Assembly (NCBI RefSeq): GCF_014651715.1
Contig: NZ_BMXK01000010.1
Span: forward strand, 102,928-166,927
Reading direction: 5' to 3'
Length of the DNA: 64,000 nucleotides
Origin: Zhihengliuella salsuginis
GTDB taxonomy: Bacteria > Actinomycetota > Actinomycetes > Actinomycetales > Micrococcaceae
The notes beneath the pieces are model-generated. The model was not told the DNA's origin. It searched no databases and saw nothing but the letters and a program-made list of their open reading frames with translations. Each line of letters begins with the position of its first letter. The first letter of the stretch is position 1. Positions 26,642 to 36,276 of this stretch are shown here, piece after piece. The position numbers were made by a program, and so were the translations under genes.

Positions 26642-26759
26642 CGGCACCACGACGCGGCTCCCCCACACGGCGACTCCCCCGCCGACGCTCGGGCCGGGCG
26701 CGCAACCCAATCAAGAAACACTCAGGCGACTCCCAGACTCGGCGATCACACTGGGAAGC

Positions 26760-27470
26760 ATGACTGAGAAAACACCTGAGGCCCGCCTGCTGGTCGTCGA
26801 CGACGAACCGAACATCCGCGAGCTCCTCTCCACGTCCCTGCGCTTCGCCGGGTTCGAGGTCTTCGCCGCCGGGAGCGGGCGCGAAGCCCTCGAGGTCGCC
26901 GAGCGCGAACAGCCCGACCTCGCCGTCCTGGACGTCATGCTGCCCGATCTCGACGGCTTCGCAGTGACCCGCAAGCTCCGCGCAGCCGGCCGCCACTTCC
27001 CGGTCCTGTTCCTGACCGCCCGCGACGGCACGGAGGACAAGGTCACGGGCCTGACCGTCGGCGGCGACGACTACGTCACCAAGCCGTTCAGCCTCGACGA
27101 GGTCGTGGCCCGCATCCGCGCCGTGCTGCGCCGCACCCAGCCGTTCGAGGACGAGGCCGCGGTCATCCGCGTCGACGACCTCGAACTGGACGACGACGCG
27201 CACGAGGTGCGCCGCGCCGGCGTCGTAGTGGACCTGTCCCCTACCGAATTCAAGCTCCTGCGGTACCTGATGATGAACCCGAACCGCGTCCTCTCCAAGG
27301 CGCAGATCCTCGACCACGTGTGGGAGTACGACTTCAACGGCGACGCCTCGATCGTCGAGTCCTACATCTCCTACCTCCGCCGCAAGATCGACGCGCAGGA
27401 GGACTGGACCCCGATGATCCAGACCAAGCGCGGCGTGGGCTACGTGCTGCGCTCCGCCGAACGCCGCTAG
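26760..27470 (+). CDS. OmpR-family response regulator, PhoP-like
   Basis: A 236-residue response regulator. The receiver has acidic pocket Asp14-Asp15, phosphoacceptor Asp58 in LDVMLPD and Lys108 in DDYVTKPF. The winged-helix output domain (about 140-235) has LSPTEFKLLRYLMMNPNRVL and ESYISYLRRKID. Overall similarity is to mycobacterial PhoP, including ARLLVVDDEPNI and the VSYLRRKID-type end. It is followed 24 bp later by its probable kinase. The true regulon is unknown; a phosphate, pH or envelope signal is possible. Confidence 0.92.
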   Translation: MTEKTPEARLLVVDDEPNIRELLSTSLRFAGFEVFAAGSGREALEVAEREQPDLAVLDVMLPDLDGFAVTRKLRAAGRHFPVLFLTARDGTEDKVTGLTVGGDDYVTKPFSLDEVVARIRAVLRRTQPFEDEAAVIRVDDLELDDDAHEVRRAGVVVDLSPTEFKLLRYLMMNPNRVLSKAQILDHVWEYDFNGDASIVESYISYLRRKIDAQEDWTPMIQTKRGVGYVLRSAERR

Positions 27471-27481
27471 GGCCCGCATCG

Positions 27482-27494
27482 TAGGATGGGCTCG
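27482..27494 (+). promoter_or_regulatory. -10 element of leaderless promoter (kinase)
   Basis: TAGGAT (27482-27487), seven bases, then ATG at 27495, immediately after the response regulator stop. It would let the kinase be made separately from the regulator. Confidence 0.4.
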
Positions 27495-29012
27495 ATGACT
27501 CGACTCTTCCGCCAGATCTCGCTCCGCTCCAAGCTGGTGGCGCTCATGGCCGTGCTGATGACGCTGGGTGTGGTCGCGACCGTGCTCACCGCGTCGTTCT
27601 CGCTGCGCGTGACCATGGTCGACCAGATGGACACGGACCTGGCGAGCAACTCGAGCCCGATGGCGAACCTGCTCTACGCGATCTACACGGAGGGGGACAC
27701 GGACCCGGAGTCGTTCCGGATGTGGACCAACCTCCAGCTCACCCGCTTCCACAGCACCCTGCGGGACAAGGACGGCGAGATCCTCGCCGAGCTGCCGGGG
27801 GTCGAGGGCGCCGACAAGCCCGTCATCGAGAAGCACACGGTCGAGGAAGTCGAGGCGGTGCACAACGTCGCGTTCACGACCGAGGGCACCCTGCCCGAGT
27901 CCGACGGCTGGCGCTACCGGATGATCGAGATGGTCAACGGCAACGGGTACATCACGATCGCGCTGCCGCTGGCCGAGGTCGACGACACGGTCACCGACGC
28001 CGCCGGATCGATGGTCACCTCCGGCATGCTGGCCACGCTCATCATGTCGCTCGTCGCCTACGGCATCACGACGCGTGCGTTCCGCCCGTTGATCCGCGTG
28101 GAGCGCACGGCGGCGGCGATCGCCGCCGGCGACCTCTCGCGCCGTGTCGAGGAGTACCCGCACGACACCGAGGTCGGCCGGCTCTCCCGGGCACTGAACG
28201 CCATGCTCGCCCACATCGAGCACGCGTTCCGCTCGCAGGCGGCCTCCGAGCGGAAGATGCGCCGGTTCGTCCAGGACGCCTCGCACGAGCTGCGCACCCC
28301 GCTGGTGACGATCCAGGGGTACTCGGAGCTATACCGGCACGGCGGCCTGGCCGAGCGGGAGCACCTCGATTCGGCCATGGGCCGCATCGAGGGCGAGGCC
28401 AAGCGGATGGGCCAGCTCGTGGAGGACCTCCTCACGCTGGCGCGGCTGGACGAGCAGCGCCCGCTGGAACGCGTGCAGATCGATCTGCTGCACCTGGGCA
28501 GCGACGCTGTGGAGGACGCCCAGGTGAACGCGCCGGACCGCGAGGTCCGGCTCGTCGGGCTCGACGGCGGGATCCCCGTCGCGGCGCCGACGAGCGGCGA
28601 CGAATCGCGCCTGCGGCAGGTCGTGGTGAACCTGATGACCAACGCCCTGCGCTACACGCCCGACGGGACGCCGATCGAGATCGCCGTCGGCACGCTGCCC
28701 GTGATCGACGGCCGGTCGGACGCGGTGCTGGAGGTCCGCGACCACGGCCCGGGCATCTCCGAGGAGGACGCCGCGCGCGTCTTCGAGCGCTTCTACCGCG
28801 CGGATTCCTCGCGTCAGCGCGAGACCGGCGGCACGGGCCTCGGCCTCGCGATCGTCGCGGCCATCGCCGCGCAGCACGACGGCTCGATCGTCCTCACCGA
28901 GACATCCGGCGGAGGCACGACCATGTCGATCCGGCTGCCGCTCGAGGAGGCGCCGTCAGACGACGCCGACGAACCGACTTCCCGTCCACACCACGGTGAT
29001 TCGACCGCCTGA
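27495..29012 (+). CDS. Sensor histidine kinase, PhoR-like
   Basis: A 505-residue kinase: helix 1 (about 13-36), an extracytoplasmic sensor of about 130 residues, helix 2 (about 173-193), HAMP (194-250), dimerisation domain with phosphorylated His264 in DASHELRTP, and ATPase domain with NALRYTPDGTP (N box), DHGPGISEED (G1) and GGTGLGLAIV (G2). ATG 27495 was chosen over 27486 because it sits at leaderless distance from TAGGAT; the residue numbers above use that start. Partner of the PhoP-like regulator just upstream. The sensor has no recognised ligand domain. Confidence 0.92.
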   Translation: MTRLFRQISLRSKLVALMAVLMTLGVVATVLTASFSLRVTMVDQMDTDLASNSSPMANLLYAIYTEGDTDPESFRMWTNLQLTRFHSTLRDKDGEILAELPGVEGADKPVIEKHTVEEVEAVHNVAFTTEGTLPESDGWRYRMIEMVNGNGYITIALPLAEVDDTVTDAAGSMVTSGMLATLIMSLVAYGITTRAFRPLIRVERTAAAIAAGDLSRRVEEYPHDTEVGRLSRALNAMLAHIEHAFRSQAASERKMRRFVQDASHELRTPLVTIQGYSELYRHGGLAEREHLDSAMGRIEGEAKRMGQLVEDLLTLARLDEQRPLERVQIDLLHLGSDAVEDAQVNAPDREVRLVGLDGGIPVAAPTSGDESRLRQVVVNLMTNALRYTPDGTPIEIAVGTLPVIDGRSDAVLEVRDHGPGISEEDAARVFERFYRADSSRQRETGGTGLGLAIVAAIAAQHDGSIVLTETSGGGTTMSIRLPLEEAPSDDADEPTSRPHHGDSTA

Positions 29013-29132
29013 TCCACAGCCGCCCGCCGGCCCGGCCGCCGGCGGCGGCCCCTCCCTAGGCTCGAGACGCGGGGCCGGACCGGCCCCGCCGGGCGGGTCC
29101 TTCCGCCCGCAGAACGAGCCAAGGGGCAGATC

Positions 29133-29423
29133 ATGAGCATGTTCACCGCCGACACCTCCGACATGCGCGCGAAGGCGCAGTCCGTGCAGGGCACCATCGA
29201 GCGGCTCCGCGCCGAGGTCAATACCATGCAGGCCAGCCTGCAGGACCTCGAGGGCACGTGGCGGGGAGCCGCGGCCGCGAACTTCCAGGCGGTCGTCGCG
29301 GACTGGCGCGCCACCCAGCTCCGCGTCGAGGAATCCCTGACGAACATCAACACGGCGCTCGGCCGCGCCTCGCACCAGTACGACGACGCCGAGACCTCCA
29401 ACGCGTCCATGTTCACCTATTGA
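29133..29423 (+). CDS. WXG100-family (ESAT-6-like) protein
   Basis: A 96-residue helical hairpin with the WXG turn as WRG (LEGTWRGAAAANFQAV, about residue 47). Such proteins are usually secreted as dimers by type VII systems. AAGGGG precedes the ATG. The leader holds a TAGGCT -10 candidate (29057-29062) and an 8-bp perfect hairpin (29071-29087). No EccC, EccD, mycosin or second WXG100 gene is in the window, so it is an orphan here. The C-terminal YxxxD/E secretion signal is not obvious, though YDDAE occurs near the end. Confidence 0.88.
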   Translation: MSMFTADTSDMRAKAQSVQGTIERLRAEVNTMQASLQDLEGTWRGAAAANFQAVVADWRATQLRVEESLTNINTALGRASHQYDDAETSNASMFTY

Positions 29424-29457
29424 ACCTGCAGTCCGCGGCAGAGCGACCGGGCGGCGC

Positions 29458-29469
29458 TAGGCTGAAGGC
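29458..29469 (+). promoter_or_regulatory. -10 element of leaderless promoter
   Basis: TAGGCT (29458-29463), six bases, then GTG at 29470. Confidence 0.45.
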
Positions 29470-30360
29470 GTGTCCATCTTGATCGACCCGCCGCTCTGGC
29501 CGGCGCACGGAACCGTCTTCTCGCATCTCGTCTCGGATGCCTCGCTCGAGGAGCTGCACGCCTTCGCGGCCGCAGCCGGCATTCCGGAGCGCGCCTTCGA
29601 CCGGGACCACTACGACGTCGCGCAGCGCCGCTACGACGATCTCGTCGCCCGCGGGGCGGTCCCGGTGTCCGGAACCGAACTGGTCCGCCGGCTGGTCGGC
29701 TCGGGCCTCCGAGTACCCGCCCGGCAACGGCCGGAGAAGCTGGACCGCGCGCTCACCGAGCGCTGGCGGCGCCTGATGCCCGGAAGCCCGGAGGCGGGCG
29801 CCGACCTGCTGGCCCGGTGGTCCGAGCCGCATCGGAACTACCACGGACGCGGCCACCTCCTGGCGGTGCTCAGCGCCGTGGACCTGCTGGCCGACGGCAG
29901 CGGGCGGGCAGGTGCCGGACTCCGGCCCGTCCGCCTGGCCGCGTGGTTCCACGACGCCGTGTACGAGGGGTCCCCGGGGGACGACGAACGCGCTTCGGCC
30001 GGCCTCGTGCGCACCCTCCTGGGCGGCGTGCTCGACGGCCCCGAGCTGGACGAGGTCCAGCGGCTGGTCCTCGTGACGGAGACGCACTCCCCCGCGCCCG
30101 ACGACGAGGCGGGCCGCATCCTCTGCGATGCGGACCTCGAGGTCCTCGCCCGGCCCTGGCCGCAGTACCTGCGGTACGTCGACGACGTCCGGCGGGACTA
30201 TGCACACATCGGCGATGCTGACTTCAAGCGCGGCCGTGCCGGCGTCGTGCGACAGCTGCTGGCGCTGGATCCGCTCTACGGCACGGCGGACGGCCGGCGC
30301 CGGTGGGAGGAGGCCGCACGCGCGAACCTGGCCCGCGAGCTGGAGGGCCTCAGCGGCTAG
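29470..30360 (+). CDS. DUF4031 domain fused to HD-type phosphohydrolase domain
   Basis: A 296-residue two-domain protein. Residues 1-80 match DUF4031 (ILIDPPLWPAHGTVFSHLVS, GIPERAFDRDHYDV), usually a free-standing protein of about 90 residues. Residues 100-290 form an HD-like metal-dependent hydrolase: NYHGRGHLLAVL, AAWFHDAVYEG (HD pair) and CDADLEVLA (distal Asp). HD proteins of this type hydrolyse phosphate esters of nucleotides or unknown substrates. GTG start at leaderless distance from TAGGCT. It ends at a strong bidirectional hairpin before groEL. Substrate unknown. Confidence 0.8.
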   Translation: MSILIDPPLWPAHGTVFSHLVSDASLEELHAFAAAAGIPERAFDRDHYDVAQRRYDDLVARGAVPVSGTELVRRLVGSGLRVPARQRPEKLDRALTERWRRLMPGSPEAGADLLARWSEPHRNYHGRGHLLAVLSAVDLLADGSGRAGAGLRPVRLAAWFHDAVYEGSPGDDERASAGLVRTLLGGVLDGPELDEVQRLVLVTETHSPAPDDEAGRILCDADLEVLARPWPQYLRYVDDVRRDYAHIGDADFKRGRAGVVRQLLALDPLYGTADGRRRWEEAARANLARELEGLSG

Positions 30361-30398
30361 ACCCCACCCTGCGGCCGGGGCGGCCGCAGCCGAACGCA

Positions 30399-30434
30399 GC
30401 GAGGCCGCGGCACCAGATGGTGCCGCGGCCTCGC
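30399..30434. terminator. Bidirectional hairpin between DUF4031-HD gene and groEL
   Basis: Perfect 16-bp GC-rich stem (30399-30414 with 30419-30434) with loop AGAT between convergent genes. Confidence 0.8.
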
Positions 30435-30466
30435 GCTGTCAGCTCGGTGCGTACGAGCGGTGGGGC

Positions 30467-32230
<1,764 letters not shown>

Positions 32231-32304
32231 TCAATCCACGGTTCACCCCGTCGCCCGAGCCGGACCGCCGGTCGAGACCGGCCGGTCTAGCAGTCGAGGC
32301 TTCA

Positions 32305-32348
32305 GAGTGCTAAACCAATTATTGGCACTCTCGCACTGAGAGTGCAAG
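32305..32348 (-). promoter_or_regulatory. CIRCE operator and promoter of groEL, with extra half-site
   Basis: TTGGCACTC-N9-GAGTGCAAG (32322-32348) matches CIRCE (TTAGCACTC-N9-GAGTGCTAA), the HrcA target. On the minus strand TTGCAC (32342-32347), 17 bases and CAATAA form a promoter that the repeat overlaps. A third, perfect half-site GAGTGCTAA (32305-32313) lies just downstream. Confidence 0.9.
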
Positions 32349-32365
32349 TGCATCCACCTCAGAGC

Positions 32366-33616
32366 TTAGAGGCCGAATCGGCGCAGGAAGTCGTTGACGA
32401 GACGGCGCTCGGGGTCGAGCTGCGCCCGCAGGGCGGCGAACCGGTCCCAGTTCTCGAAGCGCGCGACGACGTCGGCCGGCTCCATCTGCCAGAGCTTGCC
32501 CCAGTGGGGGCGCACGCTGGACGGCAGGACCCGCTCCATCTTCACCAGCAGCGACTCGACCGCGGGCTGGTCGGGCACCCACGTGAAGTGGAACGCCACC
32601 GTGTCCTGGCCGCAGGCCGGGCTGAGCCACAGGTCGTCGGCCCGGACCGTCCGCACCTCGCCGATCTGCAGCAGCGGGCTGATCTCCTCTCCCAGCGAAC
32701 GCAACGCGTCGATCGCGGCCGGGGCGTCGGCGCGCGGCACGAAGTACTCCGACTGGAGCTCGTCTCCGTTGGACGGGGTGAATTCGAGCCGGAAGTGCGG
32801 CAGCCGGTCCGCCCAGTTGCCCGCCGCCCCTCCCTGCTCGGTGCTGGCCCGGGTGTCGCCGCCCGGGACGGGGTGCCGCGGGCCGTCCGCGAGGGTCGCG
32901 CCGAGCCGGGGGAGCAGGGCGGCCGCCGGGGGTTCGCCCGCGTCGGAGCGCTGCTTCGTCCAGATCTGGCCGACCTCGTCCGCGGGCCCCCAGTCCGTGA
33001 ACAGGCTGACGCTCGTGGCGCTCGAGGTGATGGCGTCGAGATGCTCCACCGCGGTATCCCACCCGAGGCGCTCGTAGACCGTCTGCGCCACGTCGTAGGC
33101 GGGTTCGACGTCGAGCTCCACCTCCACGACGACGCCGAGGGCGCCCAGGTGCACAACTGCGCCGCCGAAGTCCTCGTCGCCGCGTTCGTAGCGCACCTCG
33201 TCGCCGCCCGGGGTGAGCAGCGTCAGCGCCCGGACCGAGGTGGCCAGCGAACCGAGCCGGTCGCCGGAGCCGTGGGTCCCGGTGGCGATGGCCCCGGCCA
33301 CGGAGATGTGCGGCAGGGAGGCGAGATTGCCCAGGGCGAGCCCGCGCCCGGCCAGCAGCGCGGCGAGGTCGCCGTAGCGTACGCCGCCGCCCACGCGGAC
33401 CGAACCGGCGGAGCCGTCGACCTCGACCCCGGCCGGGAGACGGTCGGTCGCGATCAGCGTCCCGGCCGTGTCGGTGATCCCGTTGAACGAGTGCCGGCTG
33501 CCGACGACCCGCACCTCCCCGTCGCCGGCGAGCGCCCGGACCAGCTCCGCCCGGTCTGCGGGGTGGACGATGCGCTGCGCGCTGTAGGTCAGGTTTCCGG
33601 CCCAGTTGGCTTCCAT
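32366..33616 (-). CDS. FAD-linked alditol/D-arabinono-1,4-lactone oxidase family
   Basis: A 416-residue flavoprotein. The N-terminal FAD-binding domain has VRVVGSRHSFNGITDTAG (likely flavin-linking His region) and LPHISVAGAIATGTHGSGD. The C-terminal ALO domain ends with VRPHWGKLW, the HWGK signature of arabinonolactone and alditol oxidases. Members oxidise sugar alcohols or aldonolactones, making hydrogen peroxide. The start is MEANWAGNLTYSAQ. It lies between groEL and the arabinofuranosidase. A 23-bp palindrome 70 bp upstream suggests dedicated control. Xylitol, sorbitol or an arabinose-derived lactone are possible substrates. Confidence 0.87.
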   Translation of the reverse strand: MEANWAGNLTYSAQRIVHPADRAELVRALAGDGEVRVVGSRHSFNGITDTAGTLIATDRLPAGVEVDGSAGSVRVGGGVRYGDLAALLAGRGLALGNLASLPHISVAGAIATGTHGSGDRLGSLATSVRALTLLTPGGDEVRYERGDEDFGGAVVHLGALGVVVEVELDVEPAYDVAQTVYERLGWDTAVEHLDAITSSATSVSLFTDWGPADEVGQIWTKQRSDAGEPPAAALLPRLGATLADGPRHPVPGGDTRASTEQGGAAGNWADRLPHFRLEFTPSNGDELQSEYFVPRADAPAAIDALRSLGEEISPLLQIGEVRTVRADDLWLSPACGQDTVAFHFTWVPDQPAVESLLVKMERVLPSSVRPHWGKLWQMEPADVVARFENWDRFAALRAQLDPERRLVNDFLRRFGL

Positions 33617-33685
33617 GCGTCCTGCTTCCTCTCGCGTCCGACGGCGCTCACCGCCGGCCCTTGCTGCCGAGTCTCCCACCGAGAT

Positions 33686-33708
33686 GTTGGTAATGAAACA
33701 TTACCAAC
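33686..33708. promoter_or_regulatory. 23-bp AT-rich palindrome upstream of FAD oxidase
   Basis: GTTGGTAATG-AAA-CATTACCAAC: two perfect 10-bp arms with a three-base centre, 70 bp upstream of the oxidase start. It is far more AT-rich than its surroundings and looks like a dimer operator (TetR, MarR or GntR type). It lacks the CG centre of LacI-family sites, and no matching regulator gene is adjacent. Confidence 0.65.
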
Positions 33709-33709
33709 T

Positions 33710-33757
33710 GGGGTGCGGTCCCGGTAGACCTGCGGTCCGGCGGGTCCGCCGCACCCC
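33710..33757 (-). terminator. Possible terminator of arabinose operon
   Basis: Nine-base perfect arms (GGGGTGCGG with CCGCACCCC) around a 30-base internal segment that can fold further, 35-80 bp past the arabinofuranosidase stop. No T-run. Confidence 0.35.
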
Positions 33758-33790
33758 CGGAGCGCGACGGCGCCCCGGCCCGCGCTGGAC

Positions 33791-35302
33791 TCAGCCGAGC
33801 GAGAGCGCCGTCCACGACACCGGCGGCAGCGTGATGGTCAGCGTCCCGTCCTCCAGGCGCGCGCTCGTGTTCTCCCGGGTGCCCACGCGGGTCGGGTCCT
33901 CGAGGGTGTTCTTCGCGTCGCGGTCCTCGTCGGCGAGCGTGTGGCTCTCCAGGATCCCGGCCTCCCCCAGCAGCGCGACGTCGGCCGTCAGGGTCACGGG
34001 CTCGTCGGTGCTGCGGTTGACCAGGAAGACGGCCGCGCGGTTCGCCTCGTCGTCGTACGTGGCCGCCGCGTCGACGAGCGGGACCTGCCCGTACTGCTCG
34101 GAGACGTACGTCGGCGCATCCAGCTTCAGCTGGAGCGCGCGCCCGGTGGCCAGCCGCGACGTCAGCGCGAACGGGAAGAACGTCGTCTGCCGCCAGGCCG
34201 GGCCGGACGGCTCGGTCATGATCGGCCCGATCACGTTGACGAGCTGCGCCAGGGAGGCGCTGGTGACACGGTCGGCGTGGTTGAGCAGCGAGATCATGAG
34301 GTTGCCGAAGACGACGGCGTCCGCCACGGAGTAGACGTCCTCCAGCAGGCGCGGCGCGATCGGCCAGTTGTCGAGGCCCTCGATCTTGTCGACGTTCTCG
34401 AAGCGGGTCTGGTACCAGACGTTCCACTCGTCGAAGGCGATGTTGATCTTCTTCGACGACCCGCGGACGGCTCCGACGTGGTCGGCCGTGGCGACGACGG
34501 TCTCGATGAACCGGTCCATGTCGACGGCGGAGGCGAGGAACGAGCCGATGTCCCCGTCCTTCTCCTCGTAGTACGCGTGGCAGGAGATGTAGTCGACGTC
34601 GTCGTAGGTGTGGGTGAGCACGGTGCGCTCCCACTCGCCGAAGGTGGGCATGTGGGCGCTCGAGGAACCGCAGGCGACCAGCTCGAGGCCGGGGTCCAGC
34701 ATGCGCATGGCCTTGGCGGTCTGGGAGGCGATCTTGCCGTAGTCCTCCGCCGAGCGGTGGCCGACCTGCCAGGGACCGTCCATCTCGTTTCCGAGGCACC
34801 ACATCTTCACGCCGAACGGATCCGTCCGCCCGTGGGCGATGCGCTGCTCGGCCCGGGCGGTGCCCGAGGGCAGGTTGGCGTATTCGAGCAGCTCGACCGC
34901 CTCCTTGGTGCCGCGCGTGCCGAGGTTGACCGCGAGCATCAGGTCGCTGCCCACCTTCTCGAGCCAGCCGGAGAACTCGTGCAGGCCGACCTCGTTGGTC
35001 TCGGTCGAGTGCCAGGCCAGGTCGAGGCGGCGCGGACGCTCCTCGCGCGGACCCACACTGTCCTCCCATTGGAAGCCGGAGACGAAGTTGCCGCCCGGGT
35101 AGCGGATCGTGGAGACGCCGAGCTCGCGGACGAGCTCGATGACGTCCTGGCGGAAGCCGTCCGCGTCGGCGGTGGGGTGGCCGGGCTCGTAGATGCCCTC
35201 GTAGATGTGGCGGCCGAGGTGCTCGACGAACCCGCCGAAAATGCGGCGTCGGACTTCTCCGACGGCGTAGTGCGGGTCGACGGTCAAGGATGCGTCGGTC
35301 AT
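33791..35302 (-). CDS. abfA: GH51 alpha-L-arabinofuranosidase
   Basis: A 503-residue cytoplasmic GH51 enzyme (no signal peptide) that releases arabinose from imported arabino-oligosaccharides. Acid/base Glu173 sits in CLGNEMDGPW and nucleophile Glu291 in IAFDEWNVWYQ. The N-terminus FGGFVEHLGRHIYEGIY is a family hallmark. It is the last gene of the unit after the two permeases and binding protein, with a 95-bp gap before it. Control by the LacI regulator at 38808-39821 is likely. Confidence 0.95.
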   Translation of the reverse strand: MTDASLTVDPHYAVGEVRRRIFGGFVEHLGRHIYEGIYEPGHPTADADGFRQDVIELVRELGVSTIRYPGGNFVSGFQWEDSVGPREERPRRLDLAWHSTETNEVGLHEFSGWLEKVGSDLMLAVNLGTRGTKEAVELLEYANLPSGTARAEQRIAHGRTDPFGVKMWCLGNEMDGPWQVGHRSAEDYGKIASQTAKAMRMLDPGLELVACGSSSAHMPTFGEWERTVLTHTYDDVDYISCHAYYEEKDGDIGSFLASAVDMDRFIETVVATADHVGAVRGSSKKINIAFDEWNVWYQTRFENVDKIEGLDNWPIAPRLLEDVYSVADAVVFGNLMISLLNHADRVTSASLAQLVNVIGPIMTEPSGPAWRQTTFFPFALTSRLATGRALQLKLDAPTYVSEQYGQVPLVDAAATYDDEANRAAVFLVNRSTDEPVTLTADVALLGEAGILESHTLADEDRDAKNTLEDPTRVGTRENTSARLEDGTLTITLPPVSWTALSLG

Positions 35303-35397
35303 GGTTTCGCTTTCGTGACGTGTGGTGGTGGGCAGTGGTGGAGGCCGCGCCAGCCGCGGGGGCCGGCGCGTTCACCGGGTGGATCGGGTGCTGCGGA

Positions 35398-36276
35398 CTA
35401 CTTGACGGCGCCGGTGGCGAGGCCGCCCTGCCAGTACCGCTGCAGGAAGAGGAACGAGAGGATCAGCGGGACGATCGAGATGAACGCGCCCGAGGTGATG
35501 AGGTTCCAGACCTGCTCGCCGCCGGCCCCCGCGTTGGAGAGCGCGGTCCAGCGGTTGAGGCCGACCGTGACGGGAAGCAGCTCCGGATCGGTCAGGACCG
35601 CCAGCGGCAGGAAGAAGTTGTTCCAGGTCACGACGATCGACAGGAGCAGCACGGTCACGACGGCGGGGCGCAGCATGGGCAGCACCACGGTGAAGAAGGT
35701 GCGGACCTCCCCGGCGCCGTCGATGCGCGAGGCCTCCATGATCTCGTCGGGGATGGCGTCCTGCGTGTAGACCCGCATCAGGTAGACGCCGAAGGGGTTC
35801 AGCAGCGACGGCAGGATGACCGCCCACGGCGTGTTGATGATGCCGTAGTCGCTGAGCAGGACGAAGGTCGGGATCACGAGCGCCGTCAGCGGCACCATGA
35901 CGGACCCGAGAATGAGCGTGAAGAGCGGCCCGGACCCGCGGAACCGGAACTTGGCGAAGCCGTATCCGGCCAGCACGGCGACAATCGTCGCGCCGGCTCC
36001 GGCGGTGAAGGCGTACAGGAACGAGTTGCCGAGCCAGCGCCAGTAGATGCCGCCCTGGTGCTCGAAGAGCCCCGCGATGTTCTCGACGAAGGCGAAATCC
36101 CCGGAGAACCAGAAGGCCGGGCTGCCGAAGAGTCCGGCGGTGTCCTTCGTGGCGGCCACGAGGAGCCACCAGATCGGGATGACGAAGTAGAACGCCAGGA
36201 TGATCAGGAACGCGTGGGCTCCGATGCGCCGCTTGCCGCGGGGGCGTCGTGTGCTCGTGTGGACGGGAGTGGACAT
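35398..36276 (-). CDS. Carbohydrate ABC transporter permease, MalG type
   Basis: A 292-residue inner-membrane permease with six helices and the EAA loop EIMEASRIDGAGEVRTFF that docks the ATPase. The end, QRYWQGGLATGAVK, is typical of CUT1 sugar permeases. Its ATG overlaps the stop of the previous permease (TGATG). A longer open frame upstream is a shadow. Together with the next two genes it imports a pentose oligosaccharide, judged by the GH51 neighbour. Confidence 0.93.
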   Translation of the reverse strand: MSTPVHTSTRRPRGKRRIGAHAFLIILAFYFVIPIWWLLVAATKDTAGLFGSPAFWFSGDFAFVENIAGLFEHQGGIYWRWLGNSFLYAFTAGAGATIVAVLAGYGFAKFRFRGSGPLFTLILGSVMVPLTALVIPTFVLLSDYGIINTPWAVILPSLLNPFGVYLMRVYTQDAIPDEIMEASRIDGAGEVRTFFTVVLPMLRPAVVTVLLLSIVVTWNNFFLPLAVLTDPELLPVTVGLNRWTALSNAGAGGEQVWNLITSGAFISIVPLILSFLFLQRYWQGGLATGAVK

